64,000 bases of DNA, from NCBI GenBank assembly GCA_017436225.1, contig JAFSDM010000001.1:1-64000 (forward strand), read 5' to 3'. This DNA comes from Clostridia bacterium (lineage in GTDB: Bacteria; Bacillota; Clostridia; Oscillospirales; Acutalibacteraceae). Both the position numbers and the translations under genes were made by a program. The notes below the pieces were generated by a model that searched no databases, was not told where the DNA came from, and worked only from the letters and a program-made list of their open reading frames with translations. Shown piece by piece: positions 42,409 through 51,700 of the stretch. Each line of letters begins with the position of its first letter. Position 1 is the first letter of the stretch.

Positions 42409-43746
42409 TTAAGAATCTCTTTTAAGATTTTTTATAATATCCTCAACAAGCTCCTTATCAAAGGGATTGTTTTTAAGGTGCTCTTCAATTTTTTGAACAT
42501 TGTATAAAACTGTTGCGTGGTCCTTACCAAAGCTTTCGCCGATTGCTTTATATGAAAGCTCGGTTGTTTCTCTTGCTATGTACATTGCAACCTGCCTTGC
42601 AAACGCAACTGCAGCAGTTTTTCTTTTAGAAATAATATCCTTTTCGGAAACGTTAAAGGTTTTAGAAACCTGAACAATAATTTCATCTACCTTAATCGGT
42701 TCGGGAGTGGTATCACTTATAACATCTCTGATAAAGCCTTGGACTACCGAAATGGTAGGTGTTTTATTTTGAAGATTTACAAATGCCTGAAGCTTTTTAA
42801 CAACACCCTCAAGCTGACGTGTGTTCATTTTTATATGCTCGGCAATAAAGTAGATAATATTTTTATCCAGAGTTAAGTTTAAAAGAGAAGCCTTGGTGCT
42901 TATAATACCAACTCTTGTTTCAAAATCGGGTGGGGTAATATCTGCCATAACGCCGCCCTCAAATCTTGAACGAATACGGTCCTCAAGAGTTTTAATTTCC
43001 TTTAATGGGCGGTCACAGGTAACAATAATCTGCTTATTGTTTTGGTAAAGAGCATTAAAGGTGTTGAAAAATTCTTCTTGTGTTGAGTCCTTACCTGCAA
43101 TAAAGTGAATATCATCCATTAAAAAGATATCTACATTTCTGTAACGGTTTTTAAATTCATCAATAGAGCCGTCCTGCAAAGCTTTAATCATATTGTTGGT
43201 GAATTCTTCACCTCTTATATATTCAATCTTTTTATTAGGGAACTTTTTACCCGCATGATTTTTAACGGCTAAAAGCAGATGTGTTTTACCAACGCCCGAA
43301 TTACCGTAAATTAAAAGTGGGTTATAAAGATTTATGGTTTGCTCACTGTCGGCAACTGCCATTGCGGCTGCGTGGGCAAATCGGTTTGAAGAACCAACAA
43401 TGTAATTTTCAAAGGTGAAGTTAGACTCAAAGGAATTATTTCCGCTGTTTTGTTGCTCATTATTTGAGGAGATAATACTGCCGTCCTCATCGGAAAGTAA
43501 AAGCTCAAATTCAATGGGAAATCCCATAATATCCTTTAAAGCAATTTCAACAAAATTTTTGAAGTTTGATTCAACAATGCTTTTTTTATAGCTGGAATAA
43601 ATTGAGCCTGTGAATTTGCCGTTTTCCATTTTAATTGGTACAATATCGGCAAACCATACGCCATATGCAATTTCAGTAAAATATTGTTTTTTTATACATT
43701 CATCACAGACTGCTTTCCATACGTCATTTATGGATTCAATTTGCAT
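42409..43746 (-). CDS. dnaA: chromosomal replication initiator DnaA
   Basis: Binds DnaA boxes and opens oriC. The 445-aa protein has the N-terminal DnaB-interaction domain (VWKAVCDECIKKQ), a variable linker (about 85-110), the AAA+ core with Walker A YGNSGVGKTHLLLA (about residues 146-159) and Walker B VDIFLMDDIHFIAGKD, and the C-terminal DNA-binding signature SYKAIGESFGKDHATVLY. It reads toward dnaN. Upstream is a divergent QueG-like gene instead of the usual rpmH. Confidence 0.98.
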   Translation of the reverse strand: MQIESINDVWKAVCDECIKKQYFTEIAYGVWFADIVPIKMENGKFTGSIYSSYKKSIVESNFKNFVEIALKDIMGFPIEFELLLSDEDGSIISSNNEQQNSGNNSFESNFTFENYIVGSSNRFAHAAAMAVADSEQTINLYNPLLIYGNSGVGKTHLLLAVKNHAGKKFPNKKIEYIRGEEFTNNMIKALQDGSIDEFKNRYRNVDIFLMDDIHFIAGKDSTQEEFFNTFNALYQNNKQIIVTCDRPLKEIKTLEDRIRSRFEGGVMADITPPDFETRVGIISTKASLLNLTLDKNIIYFIAEHIKMNTRQLEGVVKKLQAFVNLQNKTPTISVVQGFIRDVISDTTPEPIKVDEIIVQVSKTFNVSEKDIISKRKTAAVAFARQVAMYIARETTELSYKAIGESFGKDHATVLYNVQKIEEHLKNNPFDKELVEDIIKNLKRDS

Positions 43747-43933
43747 ATTTTTTAACTTCCCTTCACTAAAAATTCGGTTATTTTTTTATTTAAAAAGAAT
43801 AAAAAAATTTTACGCAATATTACTAGATTATTTTATCATATTTTTTAAAAAAAATCAATATTTTTATGGCTTTTTAACCGAAAATATGTTAAAATCTTAA
43901 GTAGAAAAAAATTACAAAAAAGAGGTGTTATTT

Positions 43934-44713
43934 TTGAAGGATTTTTTAGCCGAAATTTTAAAGGAAAGTTGCATAGAATATTACGGTTTTTGTGAATTTT
44001 CTGCCCTTGAAAAGGAGCTTTTAAATTGCTCGGCAAAATTAAGACTTCCCCTAAACTCTGCCACCGTAATAACACTGCTTTTTCCATATAAGGTATTAGA
44101 AGAAAAGCCGTTAAATATTTCCCGTTATGCGGCGGTTGAGGATTACCATTTTGTATGTGAAAAAATACTAAAAAATGTAACCGATTTATTAAAACAAAGG
44201 TATGAAAATTTTCAGTTTGAATGGTTTATTGATAATTCCCCAATTAATGAGGTTAAGGCGGCGGTACTTTCGGGACTTGGAGTGAGGGGTAAAAATAATT
44301 TACTTATAAATGAAAAGTACGGAAGTTTTTGTTTTATAGGTGAAATTGTTACCGATTATAAAATACAAACTGTTAATAATTTAATTACAAATTGTATAAA
44401 TTGTGGTATATGTGTAAAAAACTGTCCCAGTGGTTTTTTAAGCGATAAAAATAATAAATGCCTTTCGGCAATCACCCAACAGAAGGGTGAGCTAAGCCAA
44501 AAGGAAATAGCTTTAATTAAGCAAAATAAATCGGTGTGGGGCTGTGATATTTGTCAGAACCTTTGCCCAATGAACAAAAATTCTAGCCTTACCCCCATTA
44601 AGGCTTTTATAAATTCCTACCGAAATGAATTTAAAGAGGATGAGGATTTTAAAAACAGAGCCTACACCTGGCGAGGCGAAAATGTAATAAAAAGAAATCT
44701 GAAAATTATGTAG
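43934..44713 (+). CDS. QueG-like iron-sulfur protein (epoxyqueuosine reductase family, short)
   Basis: The product is 259 aa from TTG 43934 (AAGAGGTG 6 nt upstream). It matches the core of QueG, the cobalamin-dependent enzyme that reduces epoxyqueuosine in tRNA: WFIDNSPINEVKAA (with the Asp), GVRGKNNLLINEKYGS, and two cubane cluster motifs CINCGICVKNCPSG and CDICQNLCPMNK. It is shorter than typical QueG (310-390 aa), lacking the C-terminal HEAT repeats and part of the N-terminus, so activity on tRNA is not certain. It is divergent from dnaA and followed by a terminator. Confidence 0.8.
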   Translation: MKDFLAEILKESCIEYYGFCEFSALEKELLNCSAKLRLPLNSATVITLLFPYKVLEEKPLNISRYAAVEDYHFVCEKILKNVTDLLKQRYENFQFEWFIDNSPINEVKAAVLSGLGVRGKNNLLINEKYGSFCFIGEIVTDYKIQTVNNLITNCINCGICVKNCPSGFLSDKNNKCLSAITQQKGELSQKEIALIKQNKSVWGCDICQNLCPMNKNSSLTPIKAFINSYRNEFKEDEDFKNRAYTWRGENVIKRNLKIM

Positions 44714-44717
44714 AAAA

Positions 44718-44758
44718 ATAGGGTACTGAGTAAAAAAACTCGGTACTCTTATTTTTTT
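44718..44758 (+). terminator. terminator of the QueG-like gene
   Basis: GGGTACTGAGT / ACTCGGTACTCTT stem (with G-T pairs) and a seven-T run. Confidence 0.75.
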
Positions 44759-44794
44759 AAACAAAAGCAGTCAAAATATTACAAATTTAACCCG

Positions 44795-44823
44795 TTGACA
44801 TATATATTGTATGATAGTACTAT
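44795..44823 (+). promoter_or_regulatory. sigma-A promoter of the ParB-like gene
   Basis: TTGACA (44795-44800), 17 bases, TACTAT (44818-44823). It shows that translation starts downstream at 44858, not at the TTG of the -35 box. Confidence 0.8.
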
Positions 44824-44857
44824 AAAAATACAATATTTAGAGCAAGGCGGAATATCT

Positions 44858-45655
44858 ATGGAAATTAAAACCTTTTACATAAGCAAAAAAATTGTAAAGG
44901 TTAAAATAAGCGACATAACCTTAAAAAGAAAAAATAATCCATTAAATTTGTGTGATGATGAAATTTTTTCACTTGCATCCAGCATTAAAAAAAACGGACT
45001 TATTGAGCCTATTTACCTACGGCGTGATATAAATAATCCTAAAAAATACATTTTGGTTGATGGACTTCGAAGACTTAAAGCCTTTGAATTTTTGGGTGCA
45101 AAAAGCATACCCGCAATAATTTTATCACTTACCGATGCCGAGGCAGATATGGTTTTTTTATATGAAAATGAAAATAAAAAGCATATTTCGGTTTTTGAAA
45201 AGGCATTTTATATGGGCGAGGTTTTAAAAAGCGGAAGAATTAATAAAAACGAGCTTGCCGATGCGCTGGGAATAAGCCTTAAAAATCTTGAAAAGAAGCT
45301 TAATATTCTAACCCTTGATAATGAAGAAAAAAAGATTATGATAAACCATAATTTTGATGAAGAATTTATATTTTCGGTTTTAAAATTTGAAAAGGAAAAA
45401 AGAAGGGAAATACTTAATGAAATTATAGTAAAAAATCTTACTAATAATGAGGCTAAGAAATATTTAGAAGAGCTTAAAAAGCCCGAAATCAAGAGGGTTA
45501 AAACGGCTACCCTTACAAGCGATAAAATAATTTTAAACAGCTTGGAGCGAATGGCTATGCACCTTAATGACAGCGGAATAGAAGCCGAAAGTCTTAAAAA
45601 TGAGCTTGAGGATGCAACCGAATATATTTTAAAGATAAATAAAAAATCGCAGTAG
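44858..45655 (+). CDS. divergent ParB/Spo0J-family protein
   Basis: A 265-aa ParB-fold protein distinct from the true ParB at 49691. Order: ParB N-terminal (sulfiredoxin-like) domain with SSIKKNGLIEPIYLRR and VDGLRRLKAFEFLGA, a helix-turn-helix region (KNELADALGISLKNLEKKLN, about 140-160) and a charged helical tail. The CTP-binding box that normally reads GERRWRA is DGLRRLKA, and the following ENLQR box is NENKKHISVFEKA, so CTP handling may differ. Candidates are a Noc-like occlusion protein or a separate specificity factor. The ATG has CAAGGCGG upstream; the stop lies inside the terminator stem. Confidence 0.8.
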   Translation: MEIKTFYISKKIVKVKISDITLKRKNNPLNLCDDEIFSLASSIKKNGLIEPIYLRRDINNPKKYILVDGLRRLKAFEFLGAKSIPAIILSLTDAEADMVFLYENENKKHISVFEKAFYMGEVLKSGRINKNELADALGISLKNLEKKLNILTLDNEEKKIMINHNFDEEFIFSVLKFEKEKRREILNEIIVKNLTNNEAKKYLEELKKPEIKRVKTATLTSDKIILNSLERMAMHLNDSGIEAESLKNELEDATEYILKINKKSQ

Positions 45656-45677
45656 TTTTTCTACTGCGATTTATACT
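45644..45677. terminator. bidirectional terminator (ParB-like gene / rsmG)
   Basis: AAATCGCAGTAG-TTTTT-CTACTGCGATTT. The ParB-like stop codon TAG (45653-45655) is part of the stem. Confidence 0.85.
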
Positions 45678-45679
45678 TT

Positions 45680-46396
45680 TTAAAGTGGGGATTTGCTTAT
45701 TTTTGCCGAAGCTCTTGGATATATTGCAGGTGTATTTTTAACCTTTTTAGCGGTTATAAAAAATCTTGTATTATCCATGGGTAAATTTTCTTTTATTAAA
45801 GAAAGATTTTCTCCGCCTAAAATTTCGATGGCTTTTTTGCCGTGAGTTACCTCTTGTTCTGCAGTGGGACCCTTCATAGAAACAAAGGTACCACCCTTTT
45901 TAACAAAGGGCATACAGTATTCAGCAAGGGTGTTAAGCTGTGCAACCGCTCTTGCAGTAACGTAATCAAACTTTTCTCTATATTTTTCTTCTTTTGATGC
46001 CAGTTCGGCGCGAATATGCAAATTTTCAGTTTTAATTCCAAGCCTATTTTGCAAATCTTCAAGGAATATAAAGCGTTTTGCGTGACCGTCTAAAAGGGTA
46101 ACATTAACTTCGGGTCTTAAAATTTTTATAACCATACCGGGAAAGCCCGCGCCTGTTCCAACATCTATAAGACTTTCGCCCGACACAGGGTTTATAACCT
46201 TTAAAAGCGAAAGGCTATCTATAAAATGCTTTACTACTATTTCCATCGGGTCCTTTATGGCGGTAAGATTTATTTTTTCATTCCACTCTAAAAGCAAATT
46301 ACCGTAAAGAGTAAGACTTTCTACTGCGTTTTCGGGCAGAGATATATTATTTTCCTTTGCATACTGCAAAAAAGGGGTAAAATTAAAATCGGGCAT
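45680..46396 (-). CDS. rsmG: 16S rRNA (guanine-527-N7)-methyltransferase
   Basis: Methylates G527 of 16S rRNA; loss gives low-level streptomycin resistance in other bacteria. The 238-aa enzyme has LLEWNEKINLTAIKDPMEIV, KHFIDSLSL, and the SAM-binding VDVGTGAGFPGMVI-like segment (LIDVGTGAGFPG, about residues 75-86). It starts 1 nt after mnmG and ends the parA-parB-mnmE-mnmG-rsmG run, the standard origin-proximal order. Confidence 0.97.
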   Translation of the reverse strand: MPDFNFTPFLQYAKENNISLPENAVESLTLYGNLLLEWNEKINLTAIKDPMEIVVKHFIDSLSLLKVINPVSGESLIDVGTGAGFPGMVIKILRPEVNVTLLDGHAKRFIFLEDLQNRLGIKTENLHIRAELASKEEKYREKFDYVTARAVAQLNTLAEYCMPFVKKGGTFVSMKGPTAEQEVTHGKKAIEILGGENLSLIKENLPMDNTRFFITAKKVKNTPAIYPRASAKISKSPL

Positions 46397-46397
46397 A

Positions 46398-48272
46398 CTA
46401 GTTTCCTTTCTTTTGTAGCCAAATTATAAGCACCGAAATATCGGCAGGGCTAACGCCTGAAATTCCCATTGCCTGACCAATATTAAGCGGTTTTACCTTT
46501 AAAAGCTTTTCTCTTGCTTCTAAACGCAGTCCCGTAATTTCATTATAAGGGGTATCTACATCCAGCTTTGTGGCTTCCATACGGTGCATTTCCTTAACCG
46601 TTGCAAGCTGACGCTTAATGTAACCGCTATATTTAAGCTCGGTTTCAATTTTATCTAAAATTTCTTCCGAAAGGTCGGGTTTTTCATTATCAAAGGGTAA
46701 AATATCGTTAATAGAAAGCTGTGGGCGCCTTATTAAATCGGCAAGGCGAACACCTGTAGAAAGGGGGACAGTTCCCTTTTTCTCAAGCATTTCATTAATT
46801 TCGGCAGAGGGGGAAGCAAAGGTGTTTTCAAGCCTTTCAATCTCCCTTTCTTTTATTTCTACGGTGTTTTTAAATTTATTATACCTTTCCTCGCTTATAA
46901 GACCAATTTCATAGCCTATGGGGGTAAGTCGTTCATCGGCGTTGTTTTGGCGTAAAATAAGGCGGTATTCCGAGCGAGAGGTCATCATTCTGTATGGGTC
47001 GGCACAGCCCTTTGTAACCAAATCATCAATAAGTGTGCCAATGTAGGAGCTTGAACGGGTAAGGTGGAAAAGCTCCTCGCCTTTTGCGAATTTTGCGGCG
47101 TTTATACCCGCTATAAGCCCTTGTGCTGCGGCCTCCTCATATCCTGATGAGCCGTTAAACTGACCCGCACCAAATAAACCCTTATGATTTTTAACCTCAA
47201 GAGTTGGGAAAAGGGCAAGAGGGTCAACACAGTCGTACTCAATAGCGTATGCAGGGCGCATAATTTCAACCTTTTCAAGACCCTCAATAGTGCGGTAAAA
47301 TTCAAGCTGAACCTCTTCAGGCAGGGATGATGACATTCCCTGCAAATACATTTCTTCGGTGTTTTTTCCGCAAGGCTCAATAAAAAGCTGATGGCGTTTT
47401 TTATCGGCAAAGCGAACTATTTTATCTTCAATACTTGGGCAATAACGGGGTCCTACACCCTCAATAACACCTCCGTAAAGGGGTGAGCGGTCAAGATTAT
47501 TTAAAATAACCTCTTTTGTTTTGTCGTTTGTATAGGCAATGTGGCAGGAAACTGTGTTTTCGGGCGGATTTTCATTCTCAAAGCTAAAGGGAATGATTTT
47601 TTCATCGCCGTCCTGCCTTTCAAGATTTTCAAAATTTATACTGCTGCGAAGAACTCTGGCGGGGGTACCTGTTTTAAATCTTCTAAGGGGCAGACCTAGC
47701 TTTAAAAGTGACTCGGAAAGGGTAGTGGCGGCAAAGGTGCCGTCGGGACCGCCGTCGTAATTAACCTCGCCAACAAAAATTTTGCCCTTTAAAAAGGTGC
47801 CGGTTGCCAAAACAACGCTCTTTGCTACAAAAACTGCGCCAAGAGAGGTGGTAAGCGAGTAGCCCTCTTCACATTTTTCCAAGGATACAATTTCTGCCTG
47901 TCTTACCAGCAGATTTTGCTGTTTTTCCATTGTGTGCTTCATATATGCCGAATAATCACGCCTGTCTATTTGTGCGCGAAGACTGTGAACGGCGGGGCCT
48001 TTACCACGGTTTAGCATACGGCTTTGAAGGGTGTTTGCATCGGCAGCTTTACCCATTTCTCCGCCGAGAGCATCAATTTCTCTAACCAAATGACCCTTTG
48101 CGGTACCGCCTATGGACGGGTTACAGGGCATATTGCCTACCCAGTCTAAATTTATTGTAAAGCAAACTGTTTTTGCGCCAAGACGTGCGGCGGCAAGTGC
48201 GGCTTCAATACCTGCGTGACCCGCGCCGATAACTGCAACGTCTATTTTGTCTGCCAGATATGTTTTCAACAA
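46398..48272 (-). CDS. mnmG: tRNA uridine-34 modification enzyme MnmG (GidA)
   Basis: With MnmE installs carboxymethylaminomethyl groups at tRNA wobble U34. The 624-aa FAD protein has the N-terminal GAGHAGIEAALAAARLG (about residues 16-32), NPSIGGTAKGHLVREIDALGG, TGTFLKGKIFVG, and the C-terminal helical domain that docks MnmE. It starts at TTG 48272 with GGAAG 6 nt upstream. Operon with mnmE and rsmG. Confidence 0.98.
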   Translation of the reverse strand: MLKTYLADKIDVAVIGAGHAGIEAALAAARLGAKTVCFTINLDWVGNMPCNPSIGGTAKGHLVREIDALGGEMGKAADANTLQSRMLNRGKGPAVHSLRAQIDRRDYSAYMKHTMEKQQNLLVRQAEIVSLEKCEEGYSLTTSLGAVFVAKSVVLATGTFLKGKIFVGEVNYDGGPDGTFAATTLSESLLKLGLPLRRFKTGTPARVLRSSINFENLERQDGDEKIIPFSFENENPPENTVSCHIAYTNDKTKEVILNNLDRSPLYGGVIEGVGPRYCPSIEDKIVRFADKKRHQLFIEPCGKNTEEMYLQGMSSSLPEEVQLEFYRTIEGLEKVEIMRPAYAIEYDCVDPLALFPTLEVKNHKGLFGAGQFNGSSGYEEAAAQGLIAGINAAKFAKGEELFHLTRSSSYIGTLIDDLVTKGCADPYRMMTSRSEYRLILRQNNADERLTPIGYEIGLISEERYNKFKNTVEIKEREIERLENTFASPSAEINEMLEKKGTVPLSTGVRLADLIRRPQLSINDILPFDNEKPDLSEEILDKIETELKYSGYIKRQLATVKEMHRMEATKLDVDTPYNEITGLRLEAREKLLKVKPLNIGQAMGISGVSPADISVLIIWLQKKGN

Positions 48273-48292
48273 AATCTTCCTTTCAAAAGGGG

Positions 48293-49657
48293 TTATTTAC
48301 CTACGCAGAAGTTGCGGAAAACCTCATCTGCAACTTCATTTGTTATTCTCTTTCCGTCAAGCTCTAAAAGGGCGGCTAGCGCATCATCAATTAAAATGCC
48401 TACCGCATCAAGCGTTACCGAGCTTTCAAGGGCTAAAATAGCTTCATTTACCGAATTTTTTGCTCTTTGCACCGTTTGATACTGCCTTTCATTAGAAAGC
48501 ATTTCGGCATTTGGGTCTAGCTCGTTTAGCTTTAAAAGCTTGGTAATTTGTTCTACAAGCTCCTTTTCGCCCTCACCCGTAAGGGCGGAAATTTTAACAA
48601 AGGGTAGACCTAGCGTTTCATAGTATTCTTCCTTTGCCGAATTTAAGTCATTTTTATTCAAAACAAGCAGAGTAGGCTTGTTTTTTGTTTTTTCAATAAG
48701 GGCTTTATCATCACTGGTGGCGGGGACAGAGGTATCAAAAACGGCAAGGCATAAATCTGCCGTTTCAAGCCTTAAAATAGCCTGTTCAATGCCTATTTGC
48801 TCAACCTCATCAGTTGTTTCGTGAATACCTGCGGTATCCGCTAGAAGTAGTGTATAATCTCCGACTTTTGCGGTTTGTTCCACAACATCTCGTGTTGTGC
48901 CTGCAATAGAAGTTACTATGGAACGCTTGGTTTTAGAAAGCAAATTCATAAGTGTGGATTTGCCTGCATTCGGGCTGCCGACAATAACGGTATTTATGCC
49001 TTCAATAATGAGCTTACCCTTATCATAATCGCTTACAAGCGTTTCTAAATCAGTGTAAATTTCCTTTAGAGAAACCAAAAAATCATCTTCGCTGATGCAG
49101 AGTGTTTCATCCTCAGGAAAATCTGAATAAACCGAAATTTCGCTAACCAGATAAAGAAGCTTATCGGTCATATTTTTAATTTTTTTAGAAAGTGCGCCCT
49201 CTTTATTTTTGGTGGCAATATTAAGCGCTCTGTCACTTTTAGCCGATATTAAATTCATAACCGATTCGGCTTCGGTGAGGCTCATTTTACCGTTTAAAAA
49301 GGCTCTTTTGGTGAATTCTCCGCCCTCGGCGAGTCTTGCGCCCGCATTTATAACCGACCTTAAAACTCTGCGAATAAGGTGTGTACCGCCGTGAACCGAG
49401 ATTTCTACGGTGTCCTCACCCGTATAGCTTTTAGGAGCGCGAAAAACCAAAGCAACTGCATCATCCAACAACTCTTCGCCATCATAAACCTTGCCAAAAG
49501 CGGCGGTATAGCCCTGCATTTTGCTTAAATCTTTATTATTTTTGGATTTGAATACCGTTTTTGCAATTTCAAAGGCATCATCACCCGAAATTCTTACCGT
49601 TGAAACACCGCCTTCGCCCAGCGGGGTGGAAATTGCGGTTATTGTATCAGTTTGCAA
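48293..49657 (-). CDS. mnmE: tRNA modification GTPase MnmE (TrmE)
   Basis: Partner of MnmG; a potassium-activated GTPase that binds formyl-THF. The 454-aa length is normal: N-terminal folate domain (TDTITAISTPLGEGGVSTVR), helical domain, G domain with GSPNAGKSTLMN (G1, about residues 224-235), DTAGIHET (G3) and NKND (G4), and the catalytic C-terminus NFCVGK with its conserved cysteine. Starts at TTG 49657 (AGGTG upstream). Confidence 0.98.
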   Translation of the reverse strand: MQTDTITAISTPLGEGGVSTVRISGDDAFEIAKTVFKSKNNKDLSKMQGYTAAFGKVYDGEELLDDAVALVFRAPKSYTGEDTVEISVHGGTHLIRRVLRSVINAGARLAEGGEFTKRAFLNGKMSLTEAESVMNLISAKSDRALNIATKNKEGALSKKIKNMTDKLLYLVSEISVYSDFPEDETLCISEDDFLVSLKEIYTDLETLVSDYDKGKLIIEGINTVIVGSPNAGKSTLMNLLSKTKRSIVTSIAGTTRDVVEQTAKVGDYTLLLADTAGIHETTDEVEQIGIEQAILRLETADLCLAVFDTSVPATSDDKALIEKTKNKPTLLVLNKNDLNSAKEEYYETLGLPFVKISALTGEGEKELVEQITKLLKLNELDPNAEMLSNERQYQTVQRAKNSVNEAILALESSVTLDAVGILIDDALAALLELDGKRITNEVADEVFRNFCVGK

Positions 49658-49690
49658 TACTTTTCACCTACTTTGTGCTGTATTAAGGGG

Positions 49691-50533
49691 TTATTTACCT
49701 ACTATTTTGTTTGCAAGCTCGGTAAGCTCTTCCTTATTATAAAATTCAATTGTTATGGTGCCCCTGCCGTTTTTACCGGGTTTAATTACGGCTTTGCGGT
49801 GGGTTTCATTTTTAAGAGCAAGCTCTACTTCACGGTAGAAGCTATCCTGCTTTACTGTCGGTTTTTCTGCTTTTGGCTTGGCGGCGGCTTTAGCCATTGC
49901 TTCAATCTGGCGTACTGATGCGCCCTCAACCGCTGCAATAAAGGCTTCTTGCTGAAGTGTAACATCATTAAAGGATAAAAGCGCGCGGGCATGACCTGCC
50001 GAAATTCTGCCTTCCGAAAGGGCGTTTAACATATCATCGGGCAGATTAAGCAGTCTGAGTGCGTTTGTAACGGCAGAACGAGATTTACCAACTCTTTCGG
50101 CAACCTGTTCTTGAGTAAGCTCAAATTCCTTCAAAAGTCGGGAGTAGCCTTTAGCTTCCTCAACGGGATTTAGGTCCATACGTTGCAGATTTTCAATAAG
50201 GGCAAGCTCCATTGTTTCTTTATCGTCAAGCGATTTGATAATAACGGGAACGGTGGTAAGACCGGCTATTCTTGAGGCTCTCCAACGTCTTTCGCCCGCT
50301 ACAATTTGGTATGTACCGCCTATCATTGGGCGCACCACTATTGGCTGCAAAAGACCGTGTGTGCTTATGCTTTCGGCAAGCTCCTGCAAAGCCTGTTCAT
50401 CAAAATGAATACGGGGTTGGTCTTTATTAGGCTCAATTTCAGAGAGTCTGAGCTCTGCGGTTAGGTTATTATCGGTAGCGTTTTCGTTCATAAGGGAGTC
50501 AAGACCCCTGCCAAGACCTTTTTTTACTGCCAT
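49691..50533 (-). CDS. parB: chromosome partitioning protein ParB (Spo0J)
   Basis: A CTP-dependent clamp that loads at parS and spreads. The 280-aa protein has the parB domain with IEPNKDQPRIHFDEQALQEL, the CTP box GERRWRASR, and ENLQRMDLNPVEEAKGY, then the helix-turn-helix LTQEQVAERVGKSRSAVTNA (about residues 140-160) and the C-terminal dimer domain. A perfect parS lies at 51434-51449. Starts 13 nt after parA. AAGGAGAAA precedes the ATG. Confidence 0.97.
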   Translation of the reverse strand: MAVKKGLGRGLDSLMNENATDNNLTAELRLSEIEPNKDQPRIHFDEQALQELAESISTHGLLQPIVVRPMIGGTYQIVAGERRWRASRIAGLTTVPVIIKSLDDKETMELALIENLQRMDLNPVEEAKGYSRLLKEFELTQEQVAERVGKSRSAVTNALRLLNLPDDMLNALSEGRISAGHARALLSFNDVTLQQEAFIAAVEGASVRQIEAMAKAAAKPKAEKPTVKQDSFYREVELALKNETHRKAVIKPGKNGRGTITIEFYNKEELTELANKIVGK

Positions 50534-50545
50534 TTTTATTTCTCC

Positions 50546-51310
50546 TTACTTATTACGTTTAATAAATTCTGTTGCCAAATCGTTATAGCAGATGGCGCCC
50601 TTAGAGCGTTTATCATAATACTGAATGGGCAAACCAAAGCTTGGAGCTTCGGAAAGGCGAACGGAACGGGTGATTACGGTGTTATAAAGCTTTTTGCCAA
50701 AGAATTTTTTAATTTCGTTTACAACCTGTTGTGTTAAGTTAAGTCTGCCATCAAACATTGTGAGCAAAACGCCCTCAATCTCCAAGGTGGGATTATAAAG
50801 TCGTTTTATTTGGCGCATGGTTGACATAAGCTGTGACAGACCCTCAAGAGCGAAGTATTCGCACTGAATTGGCACCAAAAAGGTATCTGTTGCAACCAGC
50901 GCATTAAGTGTAATAAGGCCTAGCGATGGCGGGCAATCTAAAAGTATGTAGTCATAACTTTCTCTGACCGATGCAAGAGCGTTTTTTAGCTTGGCTTCGC
51001 GGTTTTCCATAGTAGAAAGCTCAATTTCGGCACCCGCTAAATCCATTGTAGAGGGGATGATATCCACACCTTTAAACTCGGTTTTTTTAATTACCGTTTC
51101 GGCAGGTTTATCTCCCGTTATAAGGTGGTAGGATGAAAAAACGGTTTCTCTTTTATTTATTCCAAAGCCGCTTGTGGTGTTGCCTTGCGGGTCAATATCC
51201 ACGATAAGCACCTTTTTGCCCTGCATACCAAGACCTGCGGTAAGATTAACGGCGGTTGTTGTTTTACCAACGCCGCCCTTTTGATTTACAATAGCAACAA
51301 TTTTGCCCAA
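50546..51310 (-). CDS. parA: chromosome partitioning ATPase ParA (Soj)
   Basis: Walker-type ATPase that binds DNA and works with ParB; Soj also regulates DnaA. The 254-aa product has the deviant Walker A VNQKGGVGKTTTAVNLTAG (about residues 8-26), IDPQGNTTSGFG, LLDCPPSLGLITLNAL and VPIQCEYFALEGL. The frame is open to 51421, but TTG 51310 has AAGGAGGA 7 nt upstream and gives the family N-terminus GKIVAIVNQ, so I start there. Confidence 0.96.
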   Translation of the reverse strand: MGKIVAIVNQKGGVGKTTTAVNLTAGLGMQGKKVLIVDIDPQGNTTSGFGINKRETVFSSYHLITGDKPAETVIKKTEFKGVDIIPSTMDLAGAEIELSTMENREAKLKNALASVRESYDYILLDCPPSLGLITLNALVATDTFLVPIQCEYFALEGLSQLMSTMRQIKRLYNPTLEIEGVLLTMFDGRLNLTQQVVNEIKKFFGKKLYNTVITRSVRLSEAPSFGLPIQYYDKRSKGAICYNDLATEFIKRNK

Positions 51311-51433
51311 AATGGCATCCTCCTTTTGAAAAATGTATGAAAAAGGGTGAAAAACCCCTAAAAATTGTCCTTGATACCTATTATAACACAAAATTTTCAA
51401 AAGATAAACACTAAATAGCAAATATTTTTAAAA

Positions 51434-51449
51434 TGTTTCACGTGAAACA
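51434..51449. promoter_or_regulatory. parS centromere site (perfect)
   Basis: TGTTTCACGTGAAACA, the exact 16-bp ParB-binding palindrome, about 125 bp upstream of the parA start. Confidence 0.97.
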
Positions 51450-51459
51450 CGGTCGCAGA

Positions 51460-51650
51460 CCGTTTTATTACGAATAGGGTTTAATTATCGCCATAGTTTC
51501 GGTCCGCGTCCGTATGGTTTGCTATTTTAAGGCGGTTTACTACGCGTGGCGTTTGATCCAATTACGAATAGGTATTTATTATCACCATAATTTCATTCCG
51601 CGTCTGTATAGTTTAGTGTTTTAAGGTGGTTTTTGGCAAACGTGTTTTTG
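51460..51650 (-). repeat. 94-bp tandem repeat, left block (about 2 copies, inverted)
   Basis: On the minus strand the unit reads AATTGGATCAAACGCCACGC, then GTAAACCGCCTTAAAA, GGACGCGG, GAAACTATGGCG and ATTAAACCCTATTCG. Two units, each about 92 bp, lie between parS and spoVAE. They are the reverse complement of the block at 52175-52490. Confidence 0.8.
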
Positions 51651-51700
51651 TTTGTATAATTGCCGAATTTAGTGCAATGATAATCAAAAGGGGGATTTTT

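Noticed and set aside
44795..44857. Upstream start of the ParB-like gene at TTG 44795
   Set aside because: That TTG is the first half of the -35 box of the gene's own promoter.
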